Source: Pseudomonadota bacterium
GTDB lineage: Bacteria > Bdellovibrionota > Bacteriovoracia > Bacteriovoracales > Bacteriovoracaceae
Direction of reading: 5' to 3'
NCBI GenBank assembly: GCA_027487515.1
Contig: JAIYDL010000016.1
Coordinates: 372,001-436,000, forward strand
DNA length: 64,000 bases
Below the pieces are notes generated by a model. It was given only the letters and a program-made list of their open reading frames with translations. It searched no databases and had not been told where the DNA came from. The position numbers and the translations under genes were made by a program. Positions 49,885 to 58,661 of the stretch are shown piece by piece (position 1 is the stretch's first letter; each line of letters opens with the position of its first letter).

Positions 49885-50849
49885 ATCAATTCTCCTTTGA
49901 TCCACTTATTCTGCAAGAGCTCCCGGGCGTGCTTCTTCGCGAAGGCGTCAGGAGGCAATCCTAGGAAGTCCTTCAGGACCTCCGTCTCGAACTGAAGGAT
50001 CTTCTGATCTAGTTGTTTCTCGACCCCGGCAATGTGACTCGTCTTCCACACCTGAGGAACACCGAGCCACTCATCTCCGAAGGGTTCCCGGTCAAAGACA
50101 TCGAGGAAAGCGAAAGAGCGAGGGCAAGAGGCGAGGTAAGCCTTGAGCGCGGTCTCATCGATGTGTCCCCCGCGCGCTCCGTTGACGAGGAGGACTTCGT
50201 CTCCAAGGGCGCCGAAGAAGTCCGCGTTCCAGAGGTGTCGGCTCGTACGATTGAGACTCATCGCCGAAACGACCACTCTTGCCTTCCGAAGGTCACCGTC
50301 CCTCCAGTCGGCCAGGCGCCGGTGAGGGCAGTGAGTGACGAAAGGATCCACGACGGTCACAGAAAGGCCTAGGGTTGCGAGCGCAGCTGCGACCACCGAA
50401 CCGATGTGGCCATGGCCAAAGACCCAAGCTTCAGATCCGGCCAGGAGAGTCCGTTCCCAGTTCCGATTCCGGTCCCAAGCAAGGTGCCGGGGAATGGTCA
50501 CCAGGCCCTCGAAGATCGCTCCGAGGGTGTACTCTGCCACCGCCTGAGCACGGATGCGATGGCCAATCACCAAGGGGATATTCTTCCAGAGATCGTGTTC
50601 CGATGCGAAGTGGTCGTAGCCCGAGTTAGGATGGATGATTAACTCGGTCTTACCGAGGACCTTCGCTGGAATGTTTCGCAGTTGGGTGTGCGTATTGGTG
50701 AGCAAGATGACCGGCGCAGGACCGAGGTCTTCGAGGGACCTGTAGGAGAGCCCCGGGATCTCCTCGACCCTTTCCTTTTCAATTCTTTGGAAGTCGTTTC
50801 TTTGGTAGGGCGAGACGTGCGTGCGAGCGACCTGGTAGGTTTTAATCAT
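49881..50849 (-). CDS. D-isomer specific 2-hydroxyacid dehydrogenase
   Basis: The 322-residue protein has the NAD-binding VFGHGHIGSVV near residue 145 and the catalytic Arg in LVNGARGGHIDE, Glu in DVFDREPF and His in TSHIAG. The family interconverts 2-hydroxy and 2-oxo acids. The N-terminal half is divergent (LLTNTHTQLRNIPAKVLGK). It is the first gene of an operon with an arginase-family enzyme and aat. Substrate unknown. Confidence 0.85.
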   Translation of the reverse strand: MIKTYQVARTHVSPYQRNDFQRIEKERVEEIPGLSYRSLEDLGPAPVILLTNTHTQLRNIPAKVLGKTELIIHPNSGYDHFASEHDLWKNIPLVIGHRIRAQAVAEYTLGAIFEGLVTIPRHLAWDRNRNWERTLLAGSEAWVFGHGHIGSVVAAALATLGLSVTVVDPFVTHCPHRRLADWRDGDLRKARVVVSAMSLNRTSRHLWNADFFGALGDEVLLVNGARGGHIDETALKAYLASCPRSFAFLDVFDREPFGDEWLGVPQVWKTSHIAGVEKQLDQKILQFETEVLKDFLGLPPDAFAKKHARELLQNKWIKGELI

Positions 50850-50896
50850 CCATTCAAACTAGCTTAAATCGGGGCAAAAGTGTATAAGGGAGCCCT

Positions 50897-51682
50897 ATGA
50901 TAACGATCAAATCAGCACGCGAAATTGAGATCATGAGGGAAGCCTGTAAAATGGCCGCTAAGACTCTTCATTTCCTGGGTCAGAACCTTAAGATCGGAAT
51001 GAGTACCGAAGAGATTAACGCTATGTGCCATGAGTACACCATAAAGCGTGGTGGAACACCTGCTACCCTGGGCTATCATGGTTTTACGAAATCGCTTTGT
51101 ACCTCCCGGAACGAGGTCATTTGTCATGGAATCCCTTCAGAGCATGAGTTCCTGAAAGACGGAGACATTGTGAATCTCGATGTGACCACCATCTGGAAGG
51201 GGTTTCACGGTGACACAAATCACACCTTCTTGGTTGGAAACGTTAAGCCGGAGGTCAGGAAGCTCGCGGATGTCGCTTACGATTGCATGATGGCCGGTAT
51301 CTCCGTTTGTAAACCCGGGGCCCGGATCGGGGACATCGGGGCGATCATTGAAGAGATGGCCCTGGACCTCGGGTACTCAGTGGTTCACGAATACTGTGGC
51401 CACGGGATCGGCCGAAAGTTCCACGAGGAGCCACAGGTCGTGCACGTTGGGAAACGTGGAACCGGTGCAGAGATGAGGCCCGGGATGACGTTTACCATCG
51501 AACCCATGATCAACCTCGGGAAGCGCCACTGCAAGCTTCTCGATGACGGCTGGACAGTGGTCACGAAGGATAAGTCTTGGTCGGCTCAGTTCGAGCATAC
51601 GATCCTCATCACGGAAGATGGGCATGAGATCCTCACTCAGTTCGCACCCGAAGAGTGGAGCGCGGATGATGAAAAGATTTAA
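50897..51682 (+). CDS. map: Methionine aminopeptidase, type I
   Basis: Map removes the initiator Met from new proteins. The 261-residue pita-bread enzyme has all metal ligands: the Asp in VNLDVT, the Asp in HGDTNHTF, the His in CGHGIGRKFHEEP, the Glu in TIEPM and the Glu in QFEHTIL. AAGGGAG precedes the ATG. The next gene starts within its last codons (overlap 17 bases). Confidence 0.97.
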   Translation: MITIKSAREIEIMREACKMAAKTLHFLGQNLKIGMSTEEINAMCHEYTIKRGGTPATLGYHGFTKSLCTSRNEVICHGIPSEHEFLKDGDIVNLDVTTIWKGFHGDTNHTFLVGNVKPEVRKLADVAYDCMMAGISVCKPGARIGDIGAIIEEMALDLGYSVVHEYCGHGIGRKFHEEPQVVHVGKRGTGAEMRPGMTFTIEPMINLGKRHCKLLDDGWTVVTKDKSWSAQFEHTILITEDGHEILTQFAPEEWSADDEKI

Positions 51683-52700
51683 TCAGCTTCTCGGAGAAAG
51701 GGCCCACAACCGATCCCTCGAGGCTTCGGCCGTCAGCGCTCAACTGGGCACGCAGGAGCTTTTTCTACGGTTCGATTCGAAGGATGTGCTGATCGAGGCC
51801 AGCTACACCGGTTCTCCGGACCCATGGCTCGGTTCCTTGTGTGAGCTCATCGACGGAAAAACGCTCTCCGAACTCCTCCACTTATCCTGGGGAGCGTGGG
51901 AGTCAGCCTATAAAGATGACCAATCATTTTGGGAGTTCAGGCAAGAGGCCGGTGACAAGTTCTTCTTTCCTGCCCTGGAACTCCTGCGGGCGTCTCTCGA
52001 CATCTACCGCGGCCGTGAGTACCTCTACCAGGAGTCAAGTCCGCTCGTCTGTCGCTGCTTCGGGACTCGAGAGGCCGATGTGGTTGCTCACCGTGAAGCC
52101 GAGGTCAGTCCGACGCTCACGACCTTGGCCGGGGCCTCGAGAGCAGGACTTGGGTGCCGGTCCTGCGTCCCTCAGCTTAAGCACATCCTGGCCCTTCCGA
52201 AGACCGGCCTCCTAGCGGTAGACAAGAATCAACAGGCTTCAGCGGATCCCGGGGCGAACCCGGTGGTTTGTCGCTGCTCCGGAGTCCGAGAGTCCGACAT
52301 CAAGGCCCACCTGCAATCACAGGCCAACCCCACCCTGGAGACTTTGGCGAAAGTCACGAAGGCAGGGATTGGGTGTCGCTCTTGTGTTCCGGAGCTTAAA
52401 CGCTGGCTAGCAACGCCCGCGGCTAAAGCTCCGCTCCGCTACTATAAGAATAGGCCCGTCGCTGACTGGCTCCTGGACATCGACTACCTTCTTTCTTGTT
52501 TTCCTAAGGCGTTCGAGTGGAAGATGGAGCTGGCGAGCTTCCGAGGTAAGCAAGTGGTGATCTCGTTTGACAAGGATGTCTCTCAGCGCGAGGAGGAAGC
52601 CACCGGGAAAGAGCTTCAGGATTTCTTAGGCGCGGCCGGTGACGCGGACTTAGCTTTTTTCCTGAGACGGGCCCGGCACTTATCGAAAGCGAGGGGGTAG
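51666..52700 (+). CDS. Protein with two tandem Bfd-type [2Fe-2S] domains
   Basis: The 344-residue protein has two near-identical domains like bacterioferritin-associated ferredoxin (Bfd), each with CxC-x32-CxxC: Cys129/131/164/167 and Cys202/204/237/240. The second cysteine pair sits in GLGCRSCVPQL and GIGCRSCVPEL. Each should bind one [2Fe-2S] cluster. The N-terminal 120 residues look like a degenerate NifU/IscU-like scaffold (LIEASYTGSPDPWLGSLCELIDGKTLSEL); the C-terminal 85 residues carry no recognised motif. Single Bfd domains normally release iron from bacterioferritin or occur within NifU, nitrite reductases or NasB. ATG at 51666 has GGAG five bases upstream. It overlaps the next gene by 85 bases tail to tail. 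Confidence 0.8.
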   Translation: MMKRFNQLLGERAHNRSLEASAVSAQLGTQELFLRFDSKDVLIEASYTGSPDPWLGSLCELIDGKTLSELLHLSWGAWESAYKDDQSFWEFRQEAGDKFFFPALELLRASLDIYRGREYLYQESSPLVCRCFGTREADVVAHREAEVSPTLTTLAGASRAGLGCRSCVPQLKHILALPKTGLLAVDKNQQASADPGANPVVCRCSGVRESDIKAHLQSQANPTLETLAKVTKAGIGCRSCVPELKRWLATPAAKAPLRYYKNRPVADWLLDIDYLLSCFPKAFEWKMELASFRGKQVVISFDKDVSQREEEATGKELQDFLGAAGDADLAFFLRRARHLSKARG

Positions 52701-53254
52701 TTCTTCAAGTGTTCGAAGATCTTCAAGTCTTTTCCTTGGAAGAGCTGCTGCATCGGAACGTCTTCTTGCAGATACTTTATTTCCGTCAAGAACTGATCGA
52801 GCTGCGGGATCTCTTCTCTTAGGCAGGTGGCGCTAGGTGCCTGGGCCTGAATCTGAGAGAGGAACGAGAGAAGGATTTCTCGGGTAGCATCAACGTATTC
52901 TTCGATCATTCCCTCGGTCACGCTTTTCTGCATCCCGCTCACGTCGCCGGGGATGACAAACAGGGCCTTCCCTTTTCGGATCGATAGCTCGAGGAGTTTC
53001 CAGGATTCGGAAAACTTCTCTCGAGAGCAGATCGCCCGGTGGTCTTCGGGCGTCACATCCACTCTCGGGATCTGGACGAGCTCGGCGATCAATCGTTGGT
53101 TAAGATCGTAGACCGGTCCGGTTTTCTTCGTCTGATGAAACCGCCGCTCTTCCTGGCCTAGGCACTTGATGATCTGTCGATCGTCCCTGGGACTCGCCGA
53201 AGAAGCCGTGGCAATGCAGACGTGGAGGAGGGCGAGAAGGTGAGCGAGCTTCAT
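52616..53254 (-). CDS. Secreted hypothetical protein
   Basis: The 212-residue protein has a signal peptide (cleavage near residue 20, ATASSASP) and a helical, charged mature part with four cysteines and a Lys/Ala-rich tail. I recognise no family. Its 3' end overlaps the tandem Bfd gene by 85 bases on the opposite strand, which is unusually long for convergent genes; both frames look coding, so the tail of one may be dispensable. It is divergent from tatC. Confidence 0.6.
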   Translation of the reverse strand: MKLAHLLALLHVCIATASSASPRDDRQIIKCLGQEERRFHQTKKTGPVYDLNQRLIAELVQIPRVDVTPEDHRAICSREKFSESWKLLELSIRKGKALFVIPGDVSGMQKSVTEGMIEEYVDATREILLSFLSQIQAQAPSATCLREEIPQLDQFLTEIKYLQEDVPMQQLFQGKDLKIFEHLKNYPLAFDKCRARLRKKAKSASPAAPKKS

Positions 53255-53321
53255 GCCTCAAATTGTACCTCAAAAAGAGAAAAGATAAGACAGAAAATCA
53301 CACCGACGATATCATGGCGCC

Positions 53322-54092
53322 ATGAGAGAAATGAGTTTCATGGAGCACCTCGAAGAACTTCGCAGTCGGCTGATCCGAGTGCTTATCATTCTCGTGGTCT
53401 CCTTCGGGGTCTGTTACTTTTATTCTACTGCGATCCAGGAGTTCCTTCTAGCGCCGCTGCGCGAGGCCATCGGGACCAACGGCCGAGTCGTCTTCACGGG
53501 CCTCCTCGACAAGGTCCTGGCCGAGCTCCAGATCGCCTTCTGGTCCTGCGTCTTCCTGGCAAGCCCTCTGTGGTTTCGAGAGGCTTGGCTCTTCATCAAG
53601 CCGGGCCTGTACGAAGCAGAGGTTCGTGCCATCCGGCCCTTCATCGTTGTGGGTTTCTTGCTTTTTATTTCCGGGGTTGCGTTTGGTTACTACGTGATCT
53701 TTCCGTTCACTTTCAAGACTCTCATCACGGCCGGTGTGGCCGACGTCGAGGCGATGCTTAATCTGCAGGACTACCTGCTTCTCTCATCCAAGGTCCTGGT
53801 GTTTTTAGGTCTTCTTTTCCAACTTCCCAATGTGATCGTGATTCTGGGGTTCATGGGACTGGTCACCAAGTACTCGCTGCGAGAGATGCGGCGCTACCTT
53901 GCCGTGGCCTTCGCCGTTGCCGCCGCGGTGATCACACCGACGCCGGACATCTTATCGATGATGTGTGTCTGGATTCCGATGATGGTTCTCTACGAGATCG
54001 GGATCCTCGCCGTGGCCTTGATCGTTCACCCGTATCTTCGCCGTCGCTACATGGGCGACGACGCTAGCTTGCCTCCGAGTCAAAATCCGTAG
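53322..54092 (+). CDS. tatC: Twin-arginine translocase subunit TatC
   Basis: TatC binds twin-arginine signal peptides in the inner membrane. The 256-residue protein has six hydrophobic segments, the N-terminal MEHLEELRSRLIR and the segment FWSCVFLASPLWFREAWLFIKPGLY with the conserved FxKPGL. No tatA or tatB lies nearby. The ATG at 53322 or at 53331 could serve; neither has a strong ribosome site. It overlaps the next gene tail to tail by 29 bases. Confidence 0.96.
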   Translation: MREMSFMEHLEELRSRLIRVLIILVVSFGVCYFYSTAIQEFLLAPLREAIGTNGRVVFTGLLDKVLAELQIAFWSCVFLASPLWFREAWLFIKPGLYEAEVRAIRPFIVVGFLLFISGVAFGYYVIFPFTFKTLITAGVADVEAMLNLQDYLLLSSKVLVFLGLLFQLPNVIVILGFMGLVTKYSLREMRRYLAVAFAVAAAVITPTPDILSMMCVWIPMMVLYEIGILAVALIVHPYLRRRYMGDDASLPPSQNP

Positions 54093-54414
54093 CTGAATTC
54101 TCTATAAGAAGAACTGAGTCCTCTTCGTTATCAGATTTTGTTCGGTCACCCAGGAAGGTGATGTGCTCGGTGCTGAAGTTCCAGTTGTCGAAATCTCCGG
54201 TCACCGAGTACCCCGGGAGGAGCCGCTGGAATTCTTGAATCATGCTTTCGATCTGCGGGATGTTGTAGTCGCTGTTGTCGAACTTACAGAGCCAGCCCGT
54301 GAGTCTAATCTCCAGGCCCGCCACGCTATATTGGCAGTAGCTTAAGTCTGCGTAGTGGCGATTGAGCACCCGTCTTACTTCTTTGTTTGCTTCCATCCGA
54401 CTGAGCTTACGCAT
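54064..54414 (-). CDS. Small hypothetical protein, BON-like pattern
   Basis: The 116-residue acidic protein begins with a helix (NKEVRRVLNRHYADLS) followed by a strand GLEIRLTGWL and a second helix, an order loosely like the BON domain. The evidence for that is weak. The tail is Asp/Glu/Ser-rich. The start at 54414 has AGGAG four bases upstream; it converges with tatC. Confidence 0.5.
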   Translation of the reverse strand: MRKLSRMEANKEVRRVLNRHYADLSYCQYSVAGLEIRLTGWLCKFDNSDYNIPQIESMIQEFQRLLPGYSVTGDFDNWNFSTEHITFLGDRTKSDNEEDSVLLIENSATDFDSEAS

Positions 54415-54605
54415 GGGACTCCTTGGTCTGGAGCAATCTTATCGGAGTTTTGTCGGGGGGAGCTTAACTTTATCTCGGGGCAATGATTTCAAATGGTTCC
54501 GCGGGTGGGGAGACGTGGATTTTGAGGCCGGGCATTTTTTTGGCAGAACTTTATGGCAGGCGGGAGTCAGAGCGCGAGGGGCCGCTCGAACTCCCGATGA
54601 CAGAC

Positions 54606-55505
54606 TTAGTTGTTCATAGCGAGGATGACTTCTCTGGTAATCTTCGAGGCGAAACAGGAAGAGTTATTGCTCGAGTCAAGCATCGGAGCGAGCTCCACGA
54701 CGTCGGCCCCCACTAAATTTTTTCGGTTGAGGATCTTGAGAATTTTCATGAAGCCATGAAAGTCCTCTCCGCCGGCCTCCGGCGTCCCTGTGCCAGGGAA
54801 GCAGCCCGGGTCAAAGAAGTCCAGGTCGAGGGTGAGGTAGATCGGGCGCTCCTCTGGGATCGCCTCAAGCCAGTCGCAGCACTCTCTGAGCGACGTCGCG
54901 AGAGTCTTATGCTCTTTCATCCACTGGAACTCGCTTCTCGGTCCAGACCGGATTCCGTACTGGATGAGCCGATTCTTGTCCGTGAAATGATCCAGGACCC
55001 GACGGATGATCGAGGCATGGGAGTACTTTTCCTCGAGGTAGCCGTCGCGCAGGTCGGTGTGGGCGTCGAGGTGGAGAAGGACCAGGTCCGGGTAGTTTTT
55101 GAGGTACGTGACGATGGGCCCGTAAGAGATCGAGTGCTCACCCCCGAGTGTGACGAACTTGATCTGGTCCCGTTTCAGGTCAAGGTCCTTGGTCATCTCC
55201 ATGAAGAAGTCGTTCGTGATGTGCCACTTCGATGGGTAAACGGGTAAGTCACCCATGGTGATGATGTTGTAGTCCTGGGTGTCTTTGTCGAGGTACGGGG
55301 AATAATCCTCGAGCCCGTAGGAGGCCTCCCGAATGGCCCCTGGTGCGAACCGGGCCCCGGGACGGAACGAGGTCGTGCCGTCGAAGCAAAACCCGATGAT
55401 GTGAGTTGAGTGGGAGAAGATCGCTTCCGCGTACTGCGTCCCGATGAACGCCCGAGCGTGCTCGAGACCTTCGACTTCTTTGATGAGGCGTGGTTCGTTA
55501 TTCAT
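54606..55505 (-). CDS. speB: Agmatinase
   Basis: SpeB hydrolyses agmatine to putrescine and urea. The 299-residue protein has the manganese ligands in GGEHSISYG, HLDAHTDLRDG and LTLDLDFFDP, and the TGTPEAGG segment of agmatinases. Its ATG at 55505 has AGGAG upstream and lies one base after the speE stop, so the two genes form a putrescine-to-spermidine operon. No arginine decarboxylase or AdoMet decarboxylase gene is in the window. Confidence 0.9.
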   Translation of the reverse strand: MNNEPRLIKEVEGLEHARAFIGTQYAEAIFSHSTHIIGFCFDGTTSFRPGARFAPGAIREASYGLEDYSPYLDKDTQDYNIITMGDLPVYPSKWHITNDFFMEMTKDLDLKRDQIKFVTLGGEHSISYGPIVTYLKNYPDLVLLHLDAHTDLRDGYLEEKYSHASIIRRVLDHFTDKNRLIQYGIRSGPRSEFQWMKEHKTLATSLRECCDWLEAIPEERPIYLTLDLDFFDPGCFPGTGTPEAGGEDFHGFMKILKILNRKNLVGADVVELAPMLDSSNNSSCFASKITREVILAMNN

Positions 55506-55506
55506 A

Positions 55507-56364
55507 CTACTCCTGTCCAATCATGTGCTTGTGGAAGTTTGAAAGAGCGAAGGCACCTTGGTGCCACTTCGTGTTGTACCACTTAAGGCTTCGTTCGAGG
55601 GAGTTCATTCGGCCAAGCTTCGCCGGATTCAGGTCGGTAGGCCGGTACTTCTTGGAGGAGAACCCGAAGGTCCAGAAGACTCCCGGGTAAATCAGCATCG
55701 GAGCTGTGAAGCTCTGGACGATCGGGAAGACCTTCCGCATGTTCCCGTAGATGTTCTTGACGCCGAACTCATCGAGGAACGGGTTTTCGGTCTGGTTCAT
55801 CATGATCCCGTCTTCCGTAAGAGCGGCGTAGACGTCGGAATAGAATTCATCGGTAAAGAGGCCCGACGCGAAATCCACCGGATCCGTCGAGTCTACGACG
55901 ATGATGTCGTACTCAGCTTTCGCGCGCTTGATGAACGCGAATCCGTCCTCCGGGAGCACCCGCACTCGAGGATCCGAAAGGCCCGAGGTGCAGTCTGGGA
56001 AGTAGATCTTAGACACCTCAATGACTCGCTCGTCGATCTCGACCAGGTCGATGCGCTCGATGTCGGTGTGTTTCACGAACTCTCGCACCACGCCGCCGTC
56101 GCCGCCGCCGATGATAAGGACCTTCTTGCAGCTCCGGGAGACCATGTACGGAATGTGGGAGACCACCTCGTGGTACACGAATTCATCTTTATCCGACACC
56201 ATGGTCTTTCCGTCCAAGAGGAGCAGGCGGCCCACGGCCTCGGTGTCGAAGACGTCGATCTGCTGGAACGTCGACTTCTCTGAGTGAAGGTGCGCTTTCA
56301 CCTTAAAACCTGTGGCGAAAGTGTTACGGAAAAACTCTTCGATCATCCAACCGCTGACGTTCAT
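55507..56364 (-). CDS. speE: Spermidine synthase
   Basis: SpeE transfers aminopropyl groups from decarboxylated SAM to putrescine. The 285-residue protein has the binding motif LIIGGGDGGVVREF, acidic LVEIDERVIEVS, PEDGFAFIK and the catalytic Asp in IIVVDSTDPVDFA. It is the first gene of the speE-speB unit and is divergent from hldD. Confidence 0.95.
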   Translation of the reverse strand: MNVSGWMIEEFFRNTFATGFKVKAHLHSEKSTFQQIDVFDTEAVGRLLLLDGKTMVSDKDEFVYHEVVSHIPYMVSRSCKKVLIIGGGDGGVVREFVKHTDIERIDLVEIDERVIEVSKIYFPDCTSGLSDPRVRVLPEDGFAFIKRAKAEYDIIVVDSTDPVDFASGLFTDEFYSDVYAALTEDGIMMNQTENPFLDEFGVKNIYGNMRKVFPIVQSFTAPMLIYPGVFWTFGFSSKKYRPTDLNPAKLGRMNSLERSLKWYNTKWHQGAFALSNFHKHMIGQE

Positions 56365-56452
56365 AAGGCCCCTTGAAATGGTTGAGGGTTTTTAACCCAA
56401 AACCGAGGGATTTCCAAGTTCTAATTGACACACAGCTGCCTTAATCCTGCGG

Positions 56453-56481
56453 ATGACTAACTTCGGCCTTCTGAGTATGAT
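56453..56481 (+). promoter_or_regulatory. Candidate promoter for hldD
   Basis: ATGACT (56453-56458) and TATGAT (56476-56481) are 17 bases apart, about 30 bases upstream of the hldD ATG. A second -35-like TTGACA at 56425-56430 has no matching -10 box. Support is moderate. Confidence 0.35.
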
Positions 56482-56510
56482 CAAAGGGTCAACTTTTAGA
56501 AGGAATTTCA

Positions 56511-57509
56511 ATGATTTTAGTCACCGGGGCGGCGGGTTTTATCGGGAGTGCTATCGTCAAGCAGCTCAATGACCAAGGGGTCTTTGATATTCTCGTTTGT
56601 GACCACTTCGAAAGCGGTGACAAATGGAAGAACTTGCGGGGCCTGAAATTTTCCGCGCTCGTCCCCGTCGCAGAGCTCTTCGAGCACGGGTGTTGGAAAA
56701 AACCGGGTGCGTTGAAGGCGATCTACCACATGGGTGCGTGCTCTGATACGACGGAGCTCGACATGGACTTTCTCTACCGCAATAACACCCTGTACACGAA
56801 CCGTCTTCTGGCCCTGGCAGCAGCGAAGAATGTCCCGATCGCTTACGCTTCAAGTGCGGCCACCTACGGGGCCGGTGAACAGGGGTACTCCGACGCCCAC
56901 GCCGGCATCACGAAGCTCGTGCCTCTCAACAAGTATGGCTACTCGAAGCAGCTCACCGACGAATGGATTCTACGGCAGAAGCTCAAACCCAAGGTTTGGT
57001 TCGGCGTCAAATTCTTCAATGTCTTCGGCCCCAACGAGTACCACAAAGGGAAGATGAGCTCCGTCGTGCTTCAGTCTTTCAAGCAGATCACGGAGGTCGG
57101 TGAGGTGAAACTCTTCCGGTCCCATCGGCCAGACTTCAAAGACGGTGAACAGCTCCGGGACTTCGTCTACGTCAAGGACGTCGTGCGCGCGATGATTGAG
57201 CTCATCGCCGCCGGCAAGAAGAGGCCCGCTCTCTCGGGGATCTACAATCTCGGGACCGGCGAAGCGAGGAGCTTTCACGATCTCGTGCAAGCGACGTTTC
57301 GCGCCATGGATCGGAAGCCGAAGATCCAGTTCATTGACATGCCAGTCGAGCTCCGGAACCAGTACCAGTACTTCACCCAGGCCGAGATGCAGAAACTCCG
57401 CAAGGCCTTGCCGCGCTTCGAGTTCACGAAGCTCGAGGCCGCGGTAGAGGATTACGTCCGCGGGCATTTGGCGACGCCCGATCCGTACCTCCGGAGTTTG
57501 AATGAATAA
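56511..57509 (+). CDS. hldD: ADP-L-glycero-D-manno-heptose 6-epimerase
   Basis: HldD makes ADP-L-glycero-D-manno-heptose for the LPS inner core. The 332-residue extended short-chain dehydrogenase has GAAGFIG (6-12), the family-specific HMGACSDTTELDMDF, the catalytic Tyr and Lys in YGYSK, and FFNVFGPNEYHKGKMSSV. AAGGAA precedes the ATG. Its last codons overlap the FliG-like gene by eight bases. Confidence 0.95.
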   Translation: MILVTGAAGFIGSAIVKQLNDQGVFDILVCDHFESGDKWKNLRGLKFSALVPVAELFEHGCWKKPGALKAIYHMGACSDTTELDMDFLYRNNTLYTNRLLALAAAKNVPIAYASSAATYGAGEQGYSDAHAGITKLVPLNKYGYSKQLTDEWILRQKLKPKVWFGVKFFNVFGPNEYHKGKMSSVVLQSFKQITEVGEVKLFRSHRPDFKDGEQLRDFVYVKDVVRAMIELIAAGKKRPALSGIYNLGTGEARSFHDLVQATFRAMDRKPKIQFIDMPVELRNQYQYFTQAEMQKLRKALPRFEFTKLEAAVEDYVRGHLATPDPYLRSLNE

Positions 57510-57933
57510 GAGGATTGACGGCTTCAAGCAGGCCGTGGAGATGCTCCAGGGCCTGGACCTGGCCTCCCAAGAGTCTTTGATCGCTGAAATCGCTCGGCGG
57601 GATCCGGAGATGGCCGTTCGGCTCAAACAGCACGTCGTGACGTTCGATGACCTCCAGTACATCACCGTGAGCATGATGAAGCGTCTCCTGCAGGACATCG
57701 ACCTTCAGGTGCTGGGACTTGCCCTCCGAGGTGCCAACCGCCAGACCGTTGATCACCTCCTGAGCATGTTTTCGACCAACATGCGGCGTGACATCGAAGA
57801 GATCTTAAAGGGGAAGCTCCGCTCTCTCTCTGAGGTGCTCGAAGCGCAACGGAAGATCATGGAGGTCGTTCTCAAGCTGCGGGATAAAGGGGAGATCGTT
57901 CTGTCGAAGGAGAAGTCGGAGCGGTTAGTGTGA
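57502..57933 (+). CDS. Stand-alone FliG C-terminal-domain-like protein
   Basis: The 143-residue protein matches the C-terminal part of the flagellar switch protein FliG: VTFDDLQYITVSMMKRLLQD, LALRGANRQTVDHLLSMFSTNMRRDIEEIL and a C-terminal EVLEAQRKIMEVVLKLRDKGEI. Full FliG is about 330 residues and has N-terminal and middle domains that are missing here. The motor-contact helix carries charged residues typical of the family. It lies between hldD (8-base overlap) and a membrane-anchored protein (GTGA overlap), with no other flagellar genes around. Confidence 0.75.
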   Translation: MNKRIDGFKQAVEMLQGLDLASQESLIAEIARRDPEMAVRLKQHVVTFDDLQYITVSMMKRLLQDIDLQVLGLALRGANRQTVDHLLSMFSTNMRRDIEEILKGKLRSLSEVLEAQRKIMEVVLKLRDKGEIVLSKEKSERLV

Positions 57934-58649
57934 AGTCGCTCCTCTGGGGCGTGCTGGGCGCGCTCCTGGGCTATCAGATGTACCCGATGCTTCATCCCCC
58001 CCGAACGCTAACTCCGGAGGAGAAAAGCACTGGTGAGTCGTCGAAGGGACCACCCCAAGAATTGACACCTGCTCGCGTGACGAAAGCATCGACTTCTCCT
58101 CCTGCGAAAGAGACTCCTTCTTCGAACATTCACGACCAGGAGCTCTCAGGCTCTCTTGAGGTGGTGCCCGAGCTCGCGGTCTCAGAGGATTCGAGGGAAG
58201 CCGTTGTGAAGTCAAAGACGTCTTCTAAGAAACCCATCGTGGAAACTCCAGACTCTCGGTGGATGACCTTCATGCAGAGGCCCTACCTCGAAGGCTTCTC
58301 CGGAGCCGACCGGCGCATCCTCGGCCGCTTCGAGGGCACCCTCACACGGACCGACGGCAATCTTGATTCGGTCTTGCTCCGGTTTTTCTTCCGAGAACGG
58401 GAGAAGGTCTTGGAGGGTGGCTCTGTTGTGTCCCTGGTTGACTCCAACGGGAAGGAATACGCTCGGCACGCCGACCGCGGAGGCAACCGCACGGTTAAGG
58501 CCGGTCCCTCAGAGAACTCCTACTTCGTTGAAGTGAGTCCGAGCTCTTACCTGGTCCTTTCGTTTAAGCACTACCCGCAGCTGGCGGGGACGTACTTTGA
58601 GCGGGGAAGACCGGCCGGAACGGTTGAGCTCCGGAAGATCGACCCCTGA
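57930..58649 (+). CDS. Membrane-anchored hypothetical protein
   Basis: From a GTG at 57930 (overlapping the FliG-like stop) the 239-residue protein has one N-terminal hydrophobic segment, a long Ser/Pro/Thr/Lys-rich linker (about 25-105) and a compact C-terminal domain (about 107-239; FMQRPYLEGFSGADRRILGRFEG and strands LLRFFFRER, GGSVVSLVDSNGKEY). I recognise no family. Coupling to the FliG-like gene suggests a joint role at the inner membrane. Confidence 0.6.
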   Translation: MKSLLWGVLGALLGYQMYPMLHPPRTLTPEEKSTGESSKGPPQELTPARVTKASTSPPAKETPSSNIHDQELSGSLEVVPELAVSEDSREAVVKSKTSSKKPIVETPDSRWMTFMQRPYLEGFSGADRRILGRFEGTLTRTDGNLDSVLLRFFFREREKVLEGGSVVSLVDSNGKEYARHADRGGNRTVKAGPSENSYFVEVSPSSYLVLSFKHYPQLAGTYFERGRPAGTVELRKIDP

Positions 58650-58661
58650 CTCAAGTTAGAG

